Assembly (NCBI GenBank): GCA_020722405.1
Contig: DYKW01000068.1
Span: 1-9,109 of the forward strand
Reading direction: 5' to 3'
Length of the DNA stretch: 9,109 nucleotides
DNA from: Anaerolinea thermophila
GTDB lineage: Bacteria > Chloroflexota > Anaerolineae > Anaerolineales > DRKV01
Part shown: piece after piece, positions 1-5,159 of the stretch
Layout: each line of letters begins with the position of its first letter
Position numbering within the stretch: the stretch's first letter is position 1
Notes under the pieces: generated by a model
The model's input: the letters and a program-made list of their open reading frames with translations, nothing else
What the model was told of the DNA's origin: nothing
Databases searched by the model: none
Position numbers and translations under genes: made by a program

Positions 1-54
1 CGCCATGAAAAATAATTTTCACCACCAGACATGAAAATCTATTTTCAGATCAGA
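1..54 (+). repeat. 54-bp inverted repeat, left copy
   Basis: These 54 bases are the exact reverse complement of 3766-3819; the match stops at base 55. The repeat may be longer, because the window begins inside it. It contains two 16-bp near-palindromes of the same design, TGAAAAATAATTTTCA (6-21) and TGAAAATCTATTTTCA (32-47). Their centres are 26 bp apart and they are separated by CCACCAGACA. It sits just upstream of the sensor kinase gene, so it could be an operator, a dispersed repeat, or both. What is seen is the identity and the palindromes; any function is inference. Confidence 0.95.
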
Positions 55-118
55 CACTTGCAAAATTCCCAAAAACCTATAGACAAACCCACGTCTTCGG
101 GCTAAACTATACATTGCC

Positions 119-1381
119 ATGAGTTTCACTTCCGAACTACGTTCCCCCCTGCAATTACGCCAAACGATTCGTCAGTTAGCGCGTCTGGTGGAAATCAGCG
201 TTACTCTGAATTCCACACTAGATATTGACCGCCTGCTGCAATACATTATCGAAACCGCAACGGATATCCTGGCATGTGAGGCGGCTTCGATTTTGCTCTA
301 TGATGAGTCGAATAACCGTCTCTTTTTTGCCGCCGCGACCGGTTCCAATCCAGAAGAATTAGCGCGCATCCCCGTGCCCATTGATAAAAGCATTGCCGGG
401 CAGATATTTACAAGCCAAAAACCACAAATCATCAACAATATGAGCGACAACCCTCAGCACTATAACCAAGTTGGCAAACAGGTTCAGTTTGTTACTCGTT
501 CGTTGCTGGGGGTACCGATGTTCATCCGCAATCAGCCCATTGGGGTATTGGAAGCGCTCAACAAACGCGAGGGAGAATTCGATGAGCATAATATGCGCCT
601 GTTGAGCATCATTGCTTCACATGCAGGCGTTGCCATTGCCAATGCCCGACTGATTAGCGCCTTGCAACGGGCTATCAGGGAATTAGAACAAGCCAATCGG
701 CTAAAGAGCGATTTCATCGCCATCGCTTCGCATGAGCTGCGTACTCCCCTGGGCGTCATTCTGGGCTATGCCAGTTTTCTAAAAGAAGAGGCACAAGGCG
801 AACTTTCGGAACATGCCGAGATGGTGCTCAATTCGGCTTTGAGGCTGCGCGCCCTGGTTGAAGATATGACCAATTTGAATATGCTCCAGAAAGGAGAAGC
901 CCTTCTAAACCTGGAGCGGGTAGTCGTTCAAAAAATCATCACTGAGGTGTGCCAAGACGCCCAGCCAGCAGCCCAGGCACGCTCACAAATCATCAAAACA
1001 CACTTACCTGGAAATGGTGTTATCGCTCAACTCGACCATAACAAAATAGCACTTGTGCTTACGAACTTGCTCAACAACGCCATTCGCTTTACCCCAAATG
1101 ATGGACAAATCGACATTTCGCTAAGTGCCACTGCCCGTAAAATTGGTATCGAGGTACGCGATACCGGCCCCGGCATTCATCCAGAGCAACTAGAGGCCAT
1201 TTTCGCCGAGTTTTACCAGACAGAAAATCACCTTACCCGGCAACATGGCGGGATGGGCATGGGGTTAAGCATTGCTCGCGGCATCGTCGAGAAGCACGGC
1301 GGGCGCATTTGGGCAGAAAACCGTAAAGATCGATCGGGGGCTGTGTTCAAGATTATCTTGCCACGCGGCGAAATCACGTAA
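119..1381 (+). CDS. Soluble GAF-domain sensor histidine kinase
   Basis: A 420-residue two-component sensor kinase: it should bind a ligand or sense a state through its GAF domain, autophosphorylate on histidine and pass the phosphate to a response regulator. A GAF domain spans about residues 25-180. A short helical linker (about 180-197) leads to the HisKA dimerisation helix with the H-box SHELRTP and phospho-acceptor His205. The HATPase domain follows, with N-box NLLNNA (316-321), G1 box DTGPG (348-352) and G2 box GGMGMGLS (377-384). No membrane segment, signal peptide, PAS or receiver domain is visible, so it is probably cytoplasmic. No response regulator lies in the window, making it an orphan here. 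The ATG at 119 has no Shine-Dalgarno sequence. A TATACAT box (108-114) lies so close that the mRNA could be leaderless, but no good -35 accompanies it. The 54-bp repeat lies 64 bp upstream. Family assignment is secure; the signal and partner are unknown. Confidence 0.93.
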   Translation: MSFTSELRSPLQLRQTIRQLARLVEISVTLNSTLDIDRLLQYIIETATDILACEAASILLYDESNNRLFFAAATGSNPEELARIPVPIDKSIAGQIFTSQKPQIINNMSDNPQHYNQVGKQVQFVTRSLLGVPMFIRNQPIGVLEALNKREGEFDEHNMRLLSIIASHAGVAIANARLISALQRAIRELEQANRLKSDFIAIASHELRTPLGVILGYASFLKEEAQGELSEHAEMVLNSALRLRALVEDMTNLNMLQKGEALLNLERVVVQKIITEVCQDAQPAAQARSQIIKTHLPGNGVIAQLDHNKIALVLTNLLNNAIRFTPNDGQIDISLSATARKIGIEVRDTGPGIHPEQLEAIFAEFYQTENHLTRQHGGMGMGLSIARGIVEKHGGRIWAENRKDRSGAVFKIILPRGEIT

Positions 1382-1518
1382 TTGGGCATCCATCGGCGCG
1401 GCAAATTTTAGGGGGGCAGCGTCTAAACGGGCGCACGGGGTATCCTCACGGGGAAAGTCTAAAAATCGGGTCTCGCCTCCCCCCTGCGGGGTCGCGTGTC
1501 TCCAAAAAGCGGGGTCAT
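1382..1518. other. GC-rich spacer between convergent genes
   Basis: This 137-bp spacer separates the 3' ends of the sensor kinase gene and the nucleotidyltransferase gene. It is rich in G and C runs. It holds a small CCCC-TGC-GGGG hairpin (1481-1491), two direct copies of GCGGGGTC (1486-1493 and 1509-1516), and GTCTAAA twice (1421-1427 and 1457-1463). No hairpin is followed by a convincing T-run on either strand, so I do not call an intrinsic terminator. No credible reading frame lies within it. Confidence 0.5.
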
Positions 1519-2493
1519 CTACAAGAGGCCGTTGCTCTCTCCCCAGGTTTCCAGCAACTGTTCAGCAGTATCCAGCATGGCATCCAGGGCCTGTAAACGT
1601 CCCTGAACATCATTTAACATCAAATGCTGCATCAGTTCTTCCCACGGTGCCAGCGCCGCATCTTCGTTATGCTGCAACGCCGAGGTCCAGGTGCGCAGTA
1701 ATGGCCACAAGGCGGCCAAGGGCATGTCACCTTCCAACAAGGTTTCGATACCACTGCGGAAGTATGCCCGGCGCAGGGTGTCGACAGGCGGCCGCGCCTC
1801 GTCATCTGGACGCCATGCGGCTTCCCAGGCCGGTAAAAATTCGCGCAGTGACACGTCCTGTCCATCTCCCAACAGGCTCAAGAACTCTTGAAAATGGGCT
1901 TCCTGCTGCAATGAAACCAATGCTCGTCCATATCGAAGCACAAAACGACGTGACGTGAGCAACACATCTGCCAGCGTTGCCAGCGCTTGGGCACTATCAG
2001 CAATGATTTGCAAGTAGGTATCGAAAAATTCTACCGAGAACGATGCGCCTTGCAACGCCATCCAGGTACGGCGCGCCTGTTGCAGTAAAGGTGCCGCCCG
2101 TCGGTAAACGTATTCTGGTCGGTCATACTGCGAGCGCACACCGGCTTGCACAAAATCGAAAAAATGCCCGCCATCATATAAGGGCTGTGCCGCATACACC
2201 ACCGGTGCAAGGAGGGCATCTGCACGCACACTGCGTGTCGATTCGTAACGCTTCTGGTCGTGGTGTTCAATATCGAAATGGACATCCGGCAGCAGAGGGA
2301 GCACTTCATGCGCCTGTTCCGGCGAGGTATGATGCACAAAAACCAAATCAATATCCACTACCTGGCACCACAACGGCTCGTTTGCGGCCAAACTGCCGGT
2401 CAAATAAACGGCTAAAACAGAGTGGTCATTTGCCACCCGTTGATTGACAAAATCTCGGGTGAATTTACGTAAGTTTTCAATCGTAATTCGCAT
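1519..2493 (-). CDS. Nucleotidyltransferase-domain protein (Pol-beta/MNT fold)
   Basis: A 324-residue protein whose first ~100 residues carry the DNA polymerase beta-type nucleotidyltransferase signature: GS at 33-34, the metal-binding pair DID at 47-49, and a likely third carboxylate at Asp74 (FDIEHHD). Such proteins transfer an NMP group to an antibiotic, protein, RNA or small molecule; the acceptor cannot be told from the sequence. The remaining ~220 residues look mainly helical and would carry acceptor specificity. It is too long for a minimal MNT antitoxin, and no HEPN-type partner is beside it. The ATG at 2493 has a good AAGGA ribosome site (2504-2500 on the minus strand, 6-nt spacing). 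Its start overlaps the end of the kinase gene by 17 bp, so the two are almost certainly co-transcribed and translationally coupled. No terminator is obvious after the stop. Fold confident, function unknown. Confidence 0.82.
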   Translation of the reverse strand: MRITIENLRKFTRDFVNQRVANDHSVLAVYLTGSLAANEPLWCQVVDIDLVFVHHTSPEQAHEVLPLLPDVHFDIEHHDQKRYESTRSVRADALLAPVVYAAQPLYDGGHFFDFVQAGVRSQYDRPEYVYRRAAPLLQQARRTWMALQGASFSVEFFDTYLQIIADSAQALATLADVLLTSRRFVLRYGRALVSLQQEAHFQEFLSLLGDGQDVSLREFLPAWEAAWRPDDEARPPVDTLRRAYFRSGIETLLEGDMPLAALWPLLRTWTSALQHNEDAALAPWEELMQHLMLNDVQGRLQALDAMLDTAEQLLETWGESNGLL

Positions 2494-3148
2494 AATCGTT
2501 CCTTGTGCCAGATTCGTCGGGGAGTAATGAAGATTGGAATGGTGGCAAGTGTAACGCTTGTCGAATGCGGTTTTCTACAATTTTGAGATCATCTGCATTC
2601 CGCACATAATCGAGATGATCGGTTTCGATAAGCAACACCGGCGCATGCCAGCGACGTTCTTGATAAAACCGTTCATACGTCTGATTCAGCGCGTGGATAT
2701 AGTCAACCGACATCTCGCGCTCATAGGTACGATCCCGAAGCGCAATACGCTGCATGAGGGTACGCGTGCCGGCTTGTAAGTAGACCACCAAATCCGGGGT
2801 CGGTAATTTTTCGGTCAGGGCATCGTGCACCTGCTGATAAATCGAGAGTTCTTCGCCCAATAGGTTGATACTGGCAAACAAGGCATCTTTGGCAAAGGCA
2901 TAGTCGGCCAAAATCCGTTCCCCGCGCTGTAAGGCGATGGGAACACTCTCCCGCAACTGGCGATAGCGGCTCAACAGGAAAAACATCTGTGTTTGAAAAG
3001 CATAGCGCGCTCTGTCTTCATAAAATTTTGCAAGAAAAGGATTTTCTTCAAATTTTTCTAGCAAAAGGTGCGCCTGAAAAGTATCTTGAAGCAAGCGGCA
3101 CAGCGTAGTTTTCCCTACACCAATCATACCCTCGACGGCAATATACAT
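2477..3148 (-). CDS. Deoxynucleoside kinase family protein
   Basis: A 223-residue P-loop kinase of the deoxyadenosine/deoxyguanosine kinase family, which phosphorylates deoxynucleosides to dNMPs in salvage. Visible motifs: Walker A GMIGVGKT (residues 7-14), an acidic ENP motif near the nucleoside site (35-37), the FQTQMFFL helix (51-58), DY at 82-83 where family members carry the catalytic-side DR/DY motif, and an arginine-rich LID (RIALRDRTYE, 134-143). Length suits the family. A longer frame opening with TTG at 3166 exists, but the ribosome site GGGAGG lies inside that extension, 10 nt before the ATG at 3148, so ATG is chosen. It is the first gene of a unit with the overlapping nucleotidyltransferase and is divergent from ssb. 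A good sigma70-type promoter lies at 3246-3219. The base specificity (dA, dG or other) cannot be decided by eye. Confidence 0.88.
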   Translation of the reverse strand: MYIAVEGMIGVGKTTLCRLLQDTFQAHLLLEKFEENPFLAKFYEDRARYAFQTQMFFLLSRYRQLRESVPIALQRGERILADYAFAKDALFASINLLGEELSIYQQVHDALTEKLPTPDLVVYLQAGTRTLMQRIALRDRTYEREMSVDYIHALNQTYERFYQERRWHAPVLLIETDHLDYVRNADDLKIVENRIRQALHLPPFQSSLLPDESGTRNDYANYD

Positions 3149-3172
3149 GAAGAATAAACCTCCCAAATGGGC

Positions 3173-3200
3173 TTGACTTTTTGTATTTTTTCACTACACT
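3173..3200 (+). promoter_or_regulatory. Promoter for ssb
   Basis: TTGACT (3173-3178) and TACACT (3195-3200) are separated by 16 bp, close to a sigma70 consensus. The predicted start is near 3207, giving a leader of about 50 nt. The promoter faces the kinase-unit promoter, so RNA polymerase leaving either one must pass through the other. Confidence 0.68.
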
Positions 3201-3218
3201 AAAAACATATACGTGGTT

Positions 3219-3246
3219 ATTGTACCGCATCCGTTTCAGTTGCCAA
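3219..3246 (-). promoter_or_regulatory. Promoter for the deoxynucleoside kinase unit
   Basis: Reading the minus strand, TTGGCA (3246-3241) and TACAAT (3224-3219) are separated by 16 bp; each hexamer differs from the sigma70 consensus at one base. Transcription should begin near 3212 and run left, giving a leader of about 64 nt. The -35 box overlaps the ssb ribosome-binding site (AAGGAG, 3245-3250), and the predicted start lies within about 5 bp of that of the ssb promoter facing it. Confidence 0.65.
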
Positions 3247-3256
3247 GGAGAGAATT

Positions 3257-3634
3257 ATGCCAGCACTCAATCGTGCACAAATTATCGGCTATCTGGGACG
3301 CGACCCAGAAGCCCGTTACACTTCGACGGGCAAGCCATACACTACCTTCAGCGTAGCCGTCAGCCGCCGCTGGAAGGACAAGGACGGCAACGCTAAAGAG
3401 GACACCGATTGGTTCAACATCGAAGCCTGGGGAAAACTAGGGGAAATTTGCCAGAAATATCTGAGCAAAGGGCGGCTGGTTTATCTCGAAGGGCCTTTAC
3501 GCACCGACCGCTACGAACACGATGATCAGACGCGCTACTTCACCAAGATCGTCGTCCGGCAAATGCAAATCCTGGATCGCCGACCAAATGAAGAAGAGAG
3601 CATCGAGAGTATGGTGCCTGAAGAAGAAGCCTGA
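3257..3634 (+). CDS. ssb: Single-stranded DNA-binding protein (SSB)
   Basis: A 125-residue OB-fold protein that coats single-stranded DNA during replication, recombination and repair. It opens with the typical LNRAQIIGYLGRDPE (residues 4-18), followed by TSTGKPYTTFSVAV (22-35), DTDWFNIEAWGKLGE (49-63), the YLSKGRLVYLEGPL strand (68-81) and the final strand YFTKIVVRQMQIL (94-106). The tail after the OB fold is only about 18 residues. It is acidic but ends VPEEEA, without the hydrophobic IPF-like tip that usually docks partner proteins, and the glycine-rich linker is missing. The ATG has the strong site AAGGAG at 3245-3250 (6-nt spacing). It has its own promoter and a terminator 19 nt after the stop, so it is monocistronic. 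It may be a secondary SSB paralogue rather than the replicative one; that part is inference. Confidence 0.95.
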   Translation: MPALNRAQIIGYLGRDPEARYTSTGKPYTTFSVAVSRRWKDKDGNAKEDTDWFNIEAWGKLGEICQKYLSKGRLVYLEGPLRTDRYEHDDQTRYFTKIVVRQMQILDRRPNEEESIESMVPEEEA

Positions 3635-3652
3635 AATCATCATCTCTCTATG

Positions 3653-3693
3653 AACCCCTCACCAACATGATACTGGTTGAGGGGTTCTTTTTT
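3653..3693 (+). terminator. Intrinsic terminator of ssb
   Basis: A perfect 9-bp stem, AACCCCTCA (3653-3661) with TGAGGGGTT (3678-3686), is followed by C and six T residues (3688-3693). The 16-nt loop can add a few inner CCA/TGG-type pairs. It starts 19 bp after the ssb stop codon and should end that transcript. Confidence 0.93.
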
Positions 3694-3765
3694 CCCACTG
3701 CAAAAACCGAGTTTTTCAGAAGCCAATGCAAAAAATCTACCACTTTTCTGCCTAAAATCGGCGTA

Positions 3766-3819
3766 TCTGATCTGAAAATAGATTTTCATGTCTGGTGGTG
3801 AAAATTATTTTTCATGGCG
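3766..3819 (-). repeat. 54-bp inverted repeat, right copy
   Basis: This is the exact reverse complement of bases 1-54, including both 16-bp TGAAAAW-type palindromes. It lies 73 bp after the ssb terminator and about 356 bp before the next start codon, so here it is not at an obvious promoter, which argues for a dispersed repeat rather than a simple operator. Its inner edge (3765) differs from the left copy; its outer edge (3820 onwards) cannot be compared because the left copy runs off the window. Confidence 0.95.
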
Positions 3820-3850
3820 ACTTCTCAATATTCTGGGGATAAGGGCACAC

Positions 3851-3936
3851 CGTCCCGCGAAGTACCCGCAGGGTGAAGGTTTGAGCGACACAACCGGTTT
3901 TTCGAGGAAACCTTCGGGACGTTTCCTCTTATTTTT
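3851..3936 (+). promoter_or_regulatory. Terminator-like hairpin with competing stems (attenuator-like or mobile repeat)
   Basis: GAGGAAAC (3904-3911) pairs perfectly with GTTTCCTC (3921-3928) and is followed by TTATTTTT (3929-3936), an intrinsic terminator shape. The same AAAC is part of AAACCTTC (3908-3915), which pairs perfectly with upstream GAAGGTTT (3875-3882), so the two stems exclude each other. CGTCCCG (3851-3857) also pairs with CGGGACG (3915-3921), and a small ACCC-GCA-GGGT hairpin sits at 3864-3874. The gene that would be controlled starts 240 bp downstream and seems to have its own -10 box, so the arrangement may instead be a palindrome-rich dispersed repeat. No known riboswitch class was recognised. 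Confidence 0.45.
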
Positions 3937-3982
3937 GAGATAATGCTCTCCGTGATCTGGTCAAGATTTTCCCGTTCTGTCA

Positions 3983-4038
3983 TCTCAGCGCTCTCTGCGT
4001 TCTCGGCGGTAAACAAATACATCTGGGACATCTGTGGA
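3983..4038. repeat. Imperfect 9-bp tandem repeats
   Basis: Three consecutive 9-mers TCTCAGCGC, TCTCTGCGT and TCTCGGCGG (3983-4009) are followed, after a short gap, by CATCTGGGA and CATCTGTGGA (4020-4038). On the minus strand the first block translates as the AENAESAE-type peptide seen in spurious ORFs of many environmental bacteria. From memory, this belongs to a class of dispersed non-coding intergenic repeats. No function is known to me. Confidence 0.6.
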
Positions 4039-4135
4039 TGAATTTCCAAGGCCAGGTAGTCAGTCCCATAAAGGGGGAAAAAACGGACGGTGCGGACTAC
4101 CCAACGACTTGGCCAATGACCATCCATTTATGAAG

Positions 4136-4164
4136 TATAATCAGGCTAGTACCCAATTAGGAGG
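4136..4164 (+). promoter_or_regulatory. -10 box and ribosome site for the metallo-hydrolase operon
   Basis: A perfect TATAAT (4136-4141) lies 34 bp before the ATG at 4176, and AGGAGG (4159-4164) lies 11 nt before it. The only TTG-type -35 candidate (TTGGCC, 4109-4114) is 21 bp away, too far for a standard promoter. The -10 box is convincing but the -35 is not; an activator could compensate. Confidence 0.5.
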
Positions 4165-4175
4165 TTGGATTCTTT

Positions 4176-4820
4176 ATGGAAATTACCTGGTATGGTCACT
4201 CCTGCTTTCGCATCGTAGAACGCGGCATGGCATCGGTCGTCACCGACCCTTACGATCACAACGTGGTGGGATACGCACCCCTCAAATTACACACCGACAT
4301 CGTCACCACCAGCCATGATACACCCGGACATGCCTATCTGCCGGCCGTTAAAGGCGTCAAACACGTTCTCAACGGAGCAGGGGAATATGAAATTGGCGGT
4401 GTTTTTATCACCGGCATCAACACAAACGAACGCAAATCGAGCGATAATGAAGTAAAAAACACCCTTTTTTTGCTGGATTTCGATTCACTCACTGTATTGC
4501 ACCTAGGTGATTTGCGTCGCGTTCCAAGTCAGAGAGAAATTGAGGCTTTAGGTGAAGTCAACGTGCTACTCGTTCCTGTTGGGGGCGGCGGAGCGCTCAA
4601 ACCGGCACAAGCCGTTGAAGTCATTGGGTTGATTGAACCGAACTTCGTCATTCCCATGCACTACCGCACGCCGCATTCGTCGGTAGAATTGTTACGGCTC
4701 GACAAATTTCTAAAGGAAATGGGCGCAAGCAACGTGCAACGGGAACAAAGTTTTAAAATCTCGCACGCTTCATTGCCAGACGAGACACAAATTGTCGTGC
4801 TCGAACCTCGCCTGGGGTAA
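4176..4820 (+). CDS. UlaG-like metallo-beta-lactamase-fold protein
   Basis: A 214-residue member of the small MBL-fold group that includes UlaG-like hydrolases. It opens with MEITWYGHSCFRI, typical of these proteins. The metal-ligand motif HxHxDH is degenerate: SHDTPGH at 46-52 keeps His47 and His52 but has Thr49 and Gly51 where the second His and the Asp should be. Later motifs are present: GAGEYEIGG (68-75), HLGDL with Asp112 (109-113), and PMHYRT with His162 (160-165). It may bind fewer metals or use a different ligand set; the substrate is unknown. The ATG follows AGGAGG at 11 nt. It is the first gene of the plus-strand cluster, 25 bp before the 102-aa gene. Fold assignment is good; a specific enzyme name is not justified. 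Confidence 0.85.
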   Translation: MEITWYGHSCFRIVERGMASVVTDPYDHNVVGYAPLKLHTDIVTTSHDTPGHAYLPAVKGVKHVLNGAGEYEIGGVFITGINTNERKSSDNEVKNTLFLLDFDSLTVLHLGDLRRVPSQREIEALGEVNVLLVPVGGGGALKPAQAVEVIGLIEPNFVIPMHYRTPHSSVELLRLDKFLKEMGASNVQREQSFKISHASLPDETQIVVLEPRLG

Positions 4821-4845
4821 TGGCGTTTACCGGAGAATTACGCTC

Positions 4846-5154
4846 ATGGCTATAAAACTACTGATGACTTGGGACATTCGCTCTGGCCAGGAACAAGAAT
4901 ACTTTGAGTTTGTCGTGCGGGAATTAATGCCCGGCCTGCAACGCCTGGGGCTGGAACCCAGTGACGCCTGGTACACCATGTACGGCTCGCGAGAACATCC
5001 CCAGATTATGGCGGGCGTTTTGGCTCCCACACGCGCCGACCTGGAACGCATCTTACAATCCAGCCACTGGCAAGCATTGATAGACAGCCTGGGCGTATTC
5101 GTAGAAAACTTTCAATACAAAATCATTCCCGCCCGACACGGCTTTCAACTTTAA
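4846..5154 (+). CDS. Conserved hypothetical protein, 102 aa
   Basis: I do not recognise a characterised family. The protein opens MAIKLLMTWDIRSGQEQEY, has a central WYTMYGSREHPQIMAGV and a helix-rich second half, with alternating strand and helix character reminiscent of ferredoxin-like alpha/beta-barrel (Dabb/ABM type) small proteins. It has no signal peptide or membrane segment and is likely cytosolic. A longer frame exists upstream, but the ATG at 4846 is preferred because GGAG (4832-4835) lies 10 nt before it and the extension would overlap the preceding gene. It sits 25 bp after the metallo-hydrolase gene and 5 bp before mutY, so it is probably co-transcribed with both. Any role in DNA repair is guilt by association only. 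Confidence 0.75.
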   Translation: MAIKLLMTWDIRSGQEQEYFEFVVRELMPGLQRLGLEPSDAWYTMYGSREHPQIMAGVLAPTRADLERILQSSHWQALIDSLGVFVENFQYKIIPARHGFQL

Positions 5155-5159
5155 AACAC

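Larger units (their letters stand above)
3635..4175. other. 541-bp gene-free region between ssb and the right-hand operon
   Basis: No credible gene lies here. In order it holds the ssb terminator (3653-3693), a small AT-rich hairpin AAAAAC-CGA-GTTTTT (3702-3716), two TGCAAAAA direct repeats (3699-3706 and 3727-3734), the right copy of the 54-bp repeat (3766-3819), a hairpin-dense stretch with a second terminator-like stem (3851-3936), imperfect 9-bp repeats (3983-4038), a GGTAGTC/GACTACC inverted pair (4055-4061 and 4095-4101), and a TATAAT box plus ribosome site for the next gene. A 100-codon minus-strand frame over 3825-4127 is explained by the repeats and is not called. Confidence 0.7.

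Noticed and set aside
58..83. Promoter TTGCAA ... TATAGA upstream of the sensor kinase
   Set aside because: The spacer is only 14 bp and both hexamers are imperfect, so it is not a convincing sigma70 promoter.
1272..1958. 228-codon plus-strand open frame
   Set aside because: It overlaps the HATPase end of the sensor kinase and runs antisense to the nucleotidyltransferase; both of those have clear domain motifs while this has none.
1519..2493. MNT-HEPN toxin-antitoxin system
   Set aside because: The nucleotidyltransferase is far longer than MNT antitoxins and its partner is a deoxynucleoside kinase, not a HEPN RNase.
3149..3166. Longer deoxynucleoside kinase starting at the TTG at 3166
   Set aside because: The GGGAGG ribosome site lies inside that extension and points to the ATG at 3148, where the family's N-terminus normally begins.
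3851..3936. T-box riboswitch
   Set aside because: No AGGGTGGNACCGCG core is present and the downstream gene is not an aminoacyl-tRNA synthetase or amino-acid gene; only the generic terminator/antiterminator geometry is similar.
3825..4127. 100-codon minus-strand open frame with a TAENAESAE-like peptide
   Set aside because: It is made of the 9-bp repeats, the terminator hairpin and other intergenic elements, has no ribosome site, and resembles known false-ORF peptides from dispersed repeats.
4792..4845. Upstream extension of the 102-aa protein from a GTG at 4792
   Set aside because: It overlaps the end of the metallo-hydrolase gene, codes for an uncharacteristic peptide, and the GGAG site supports the ATG at 4846.
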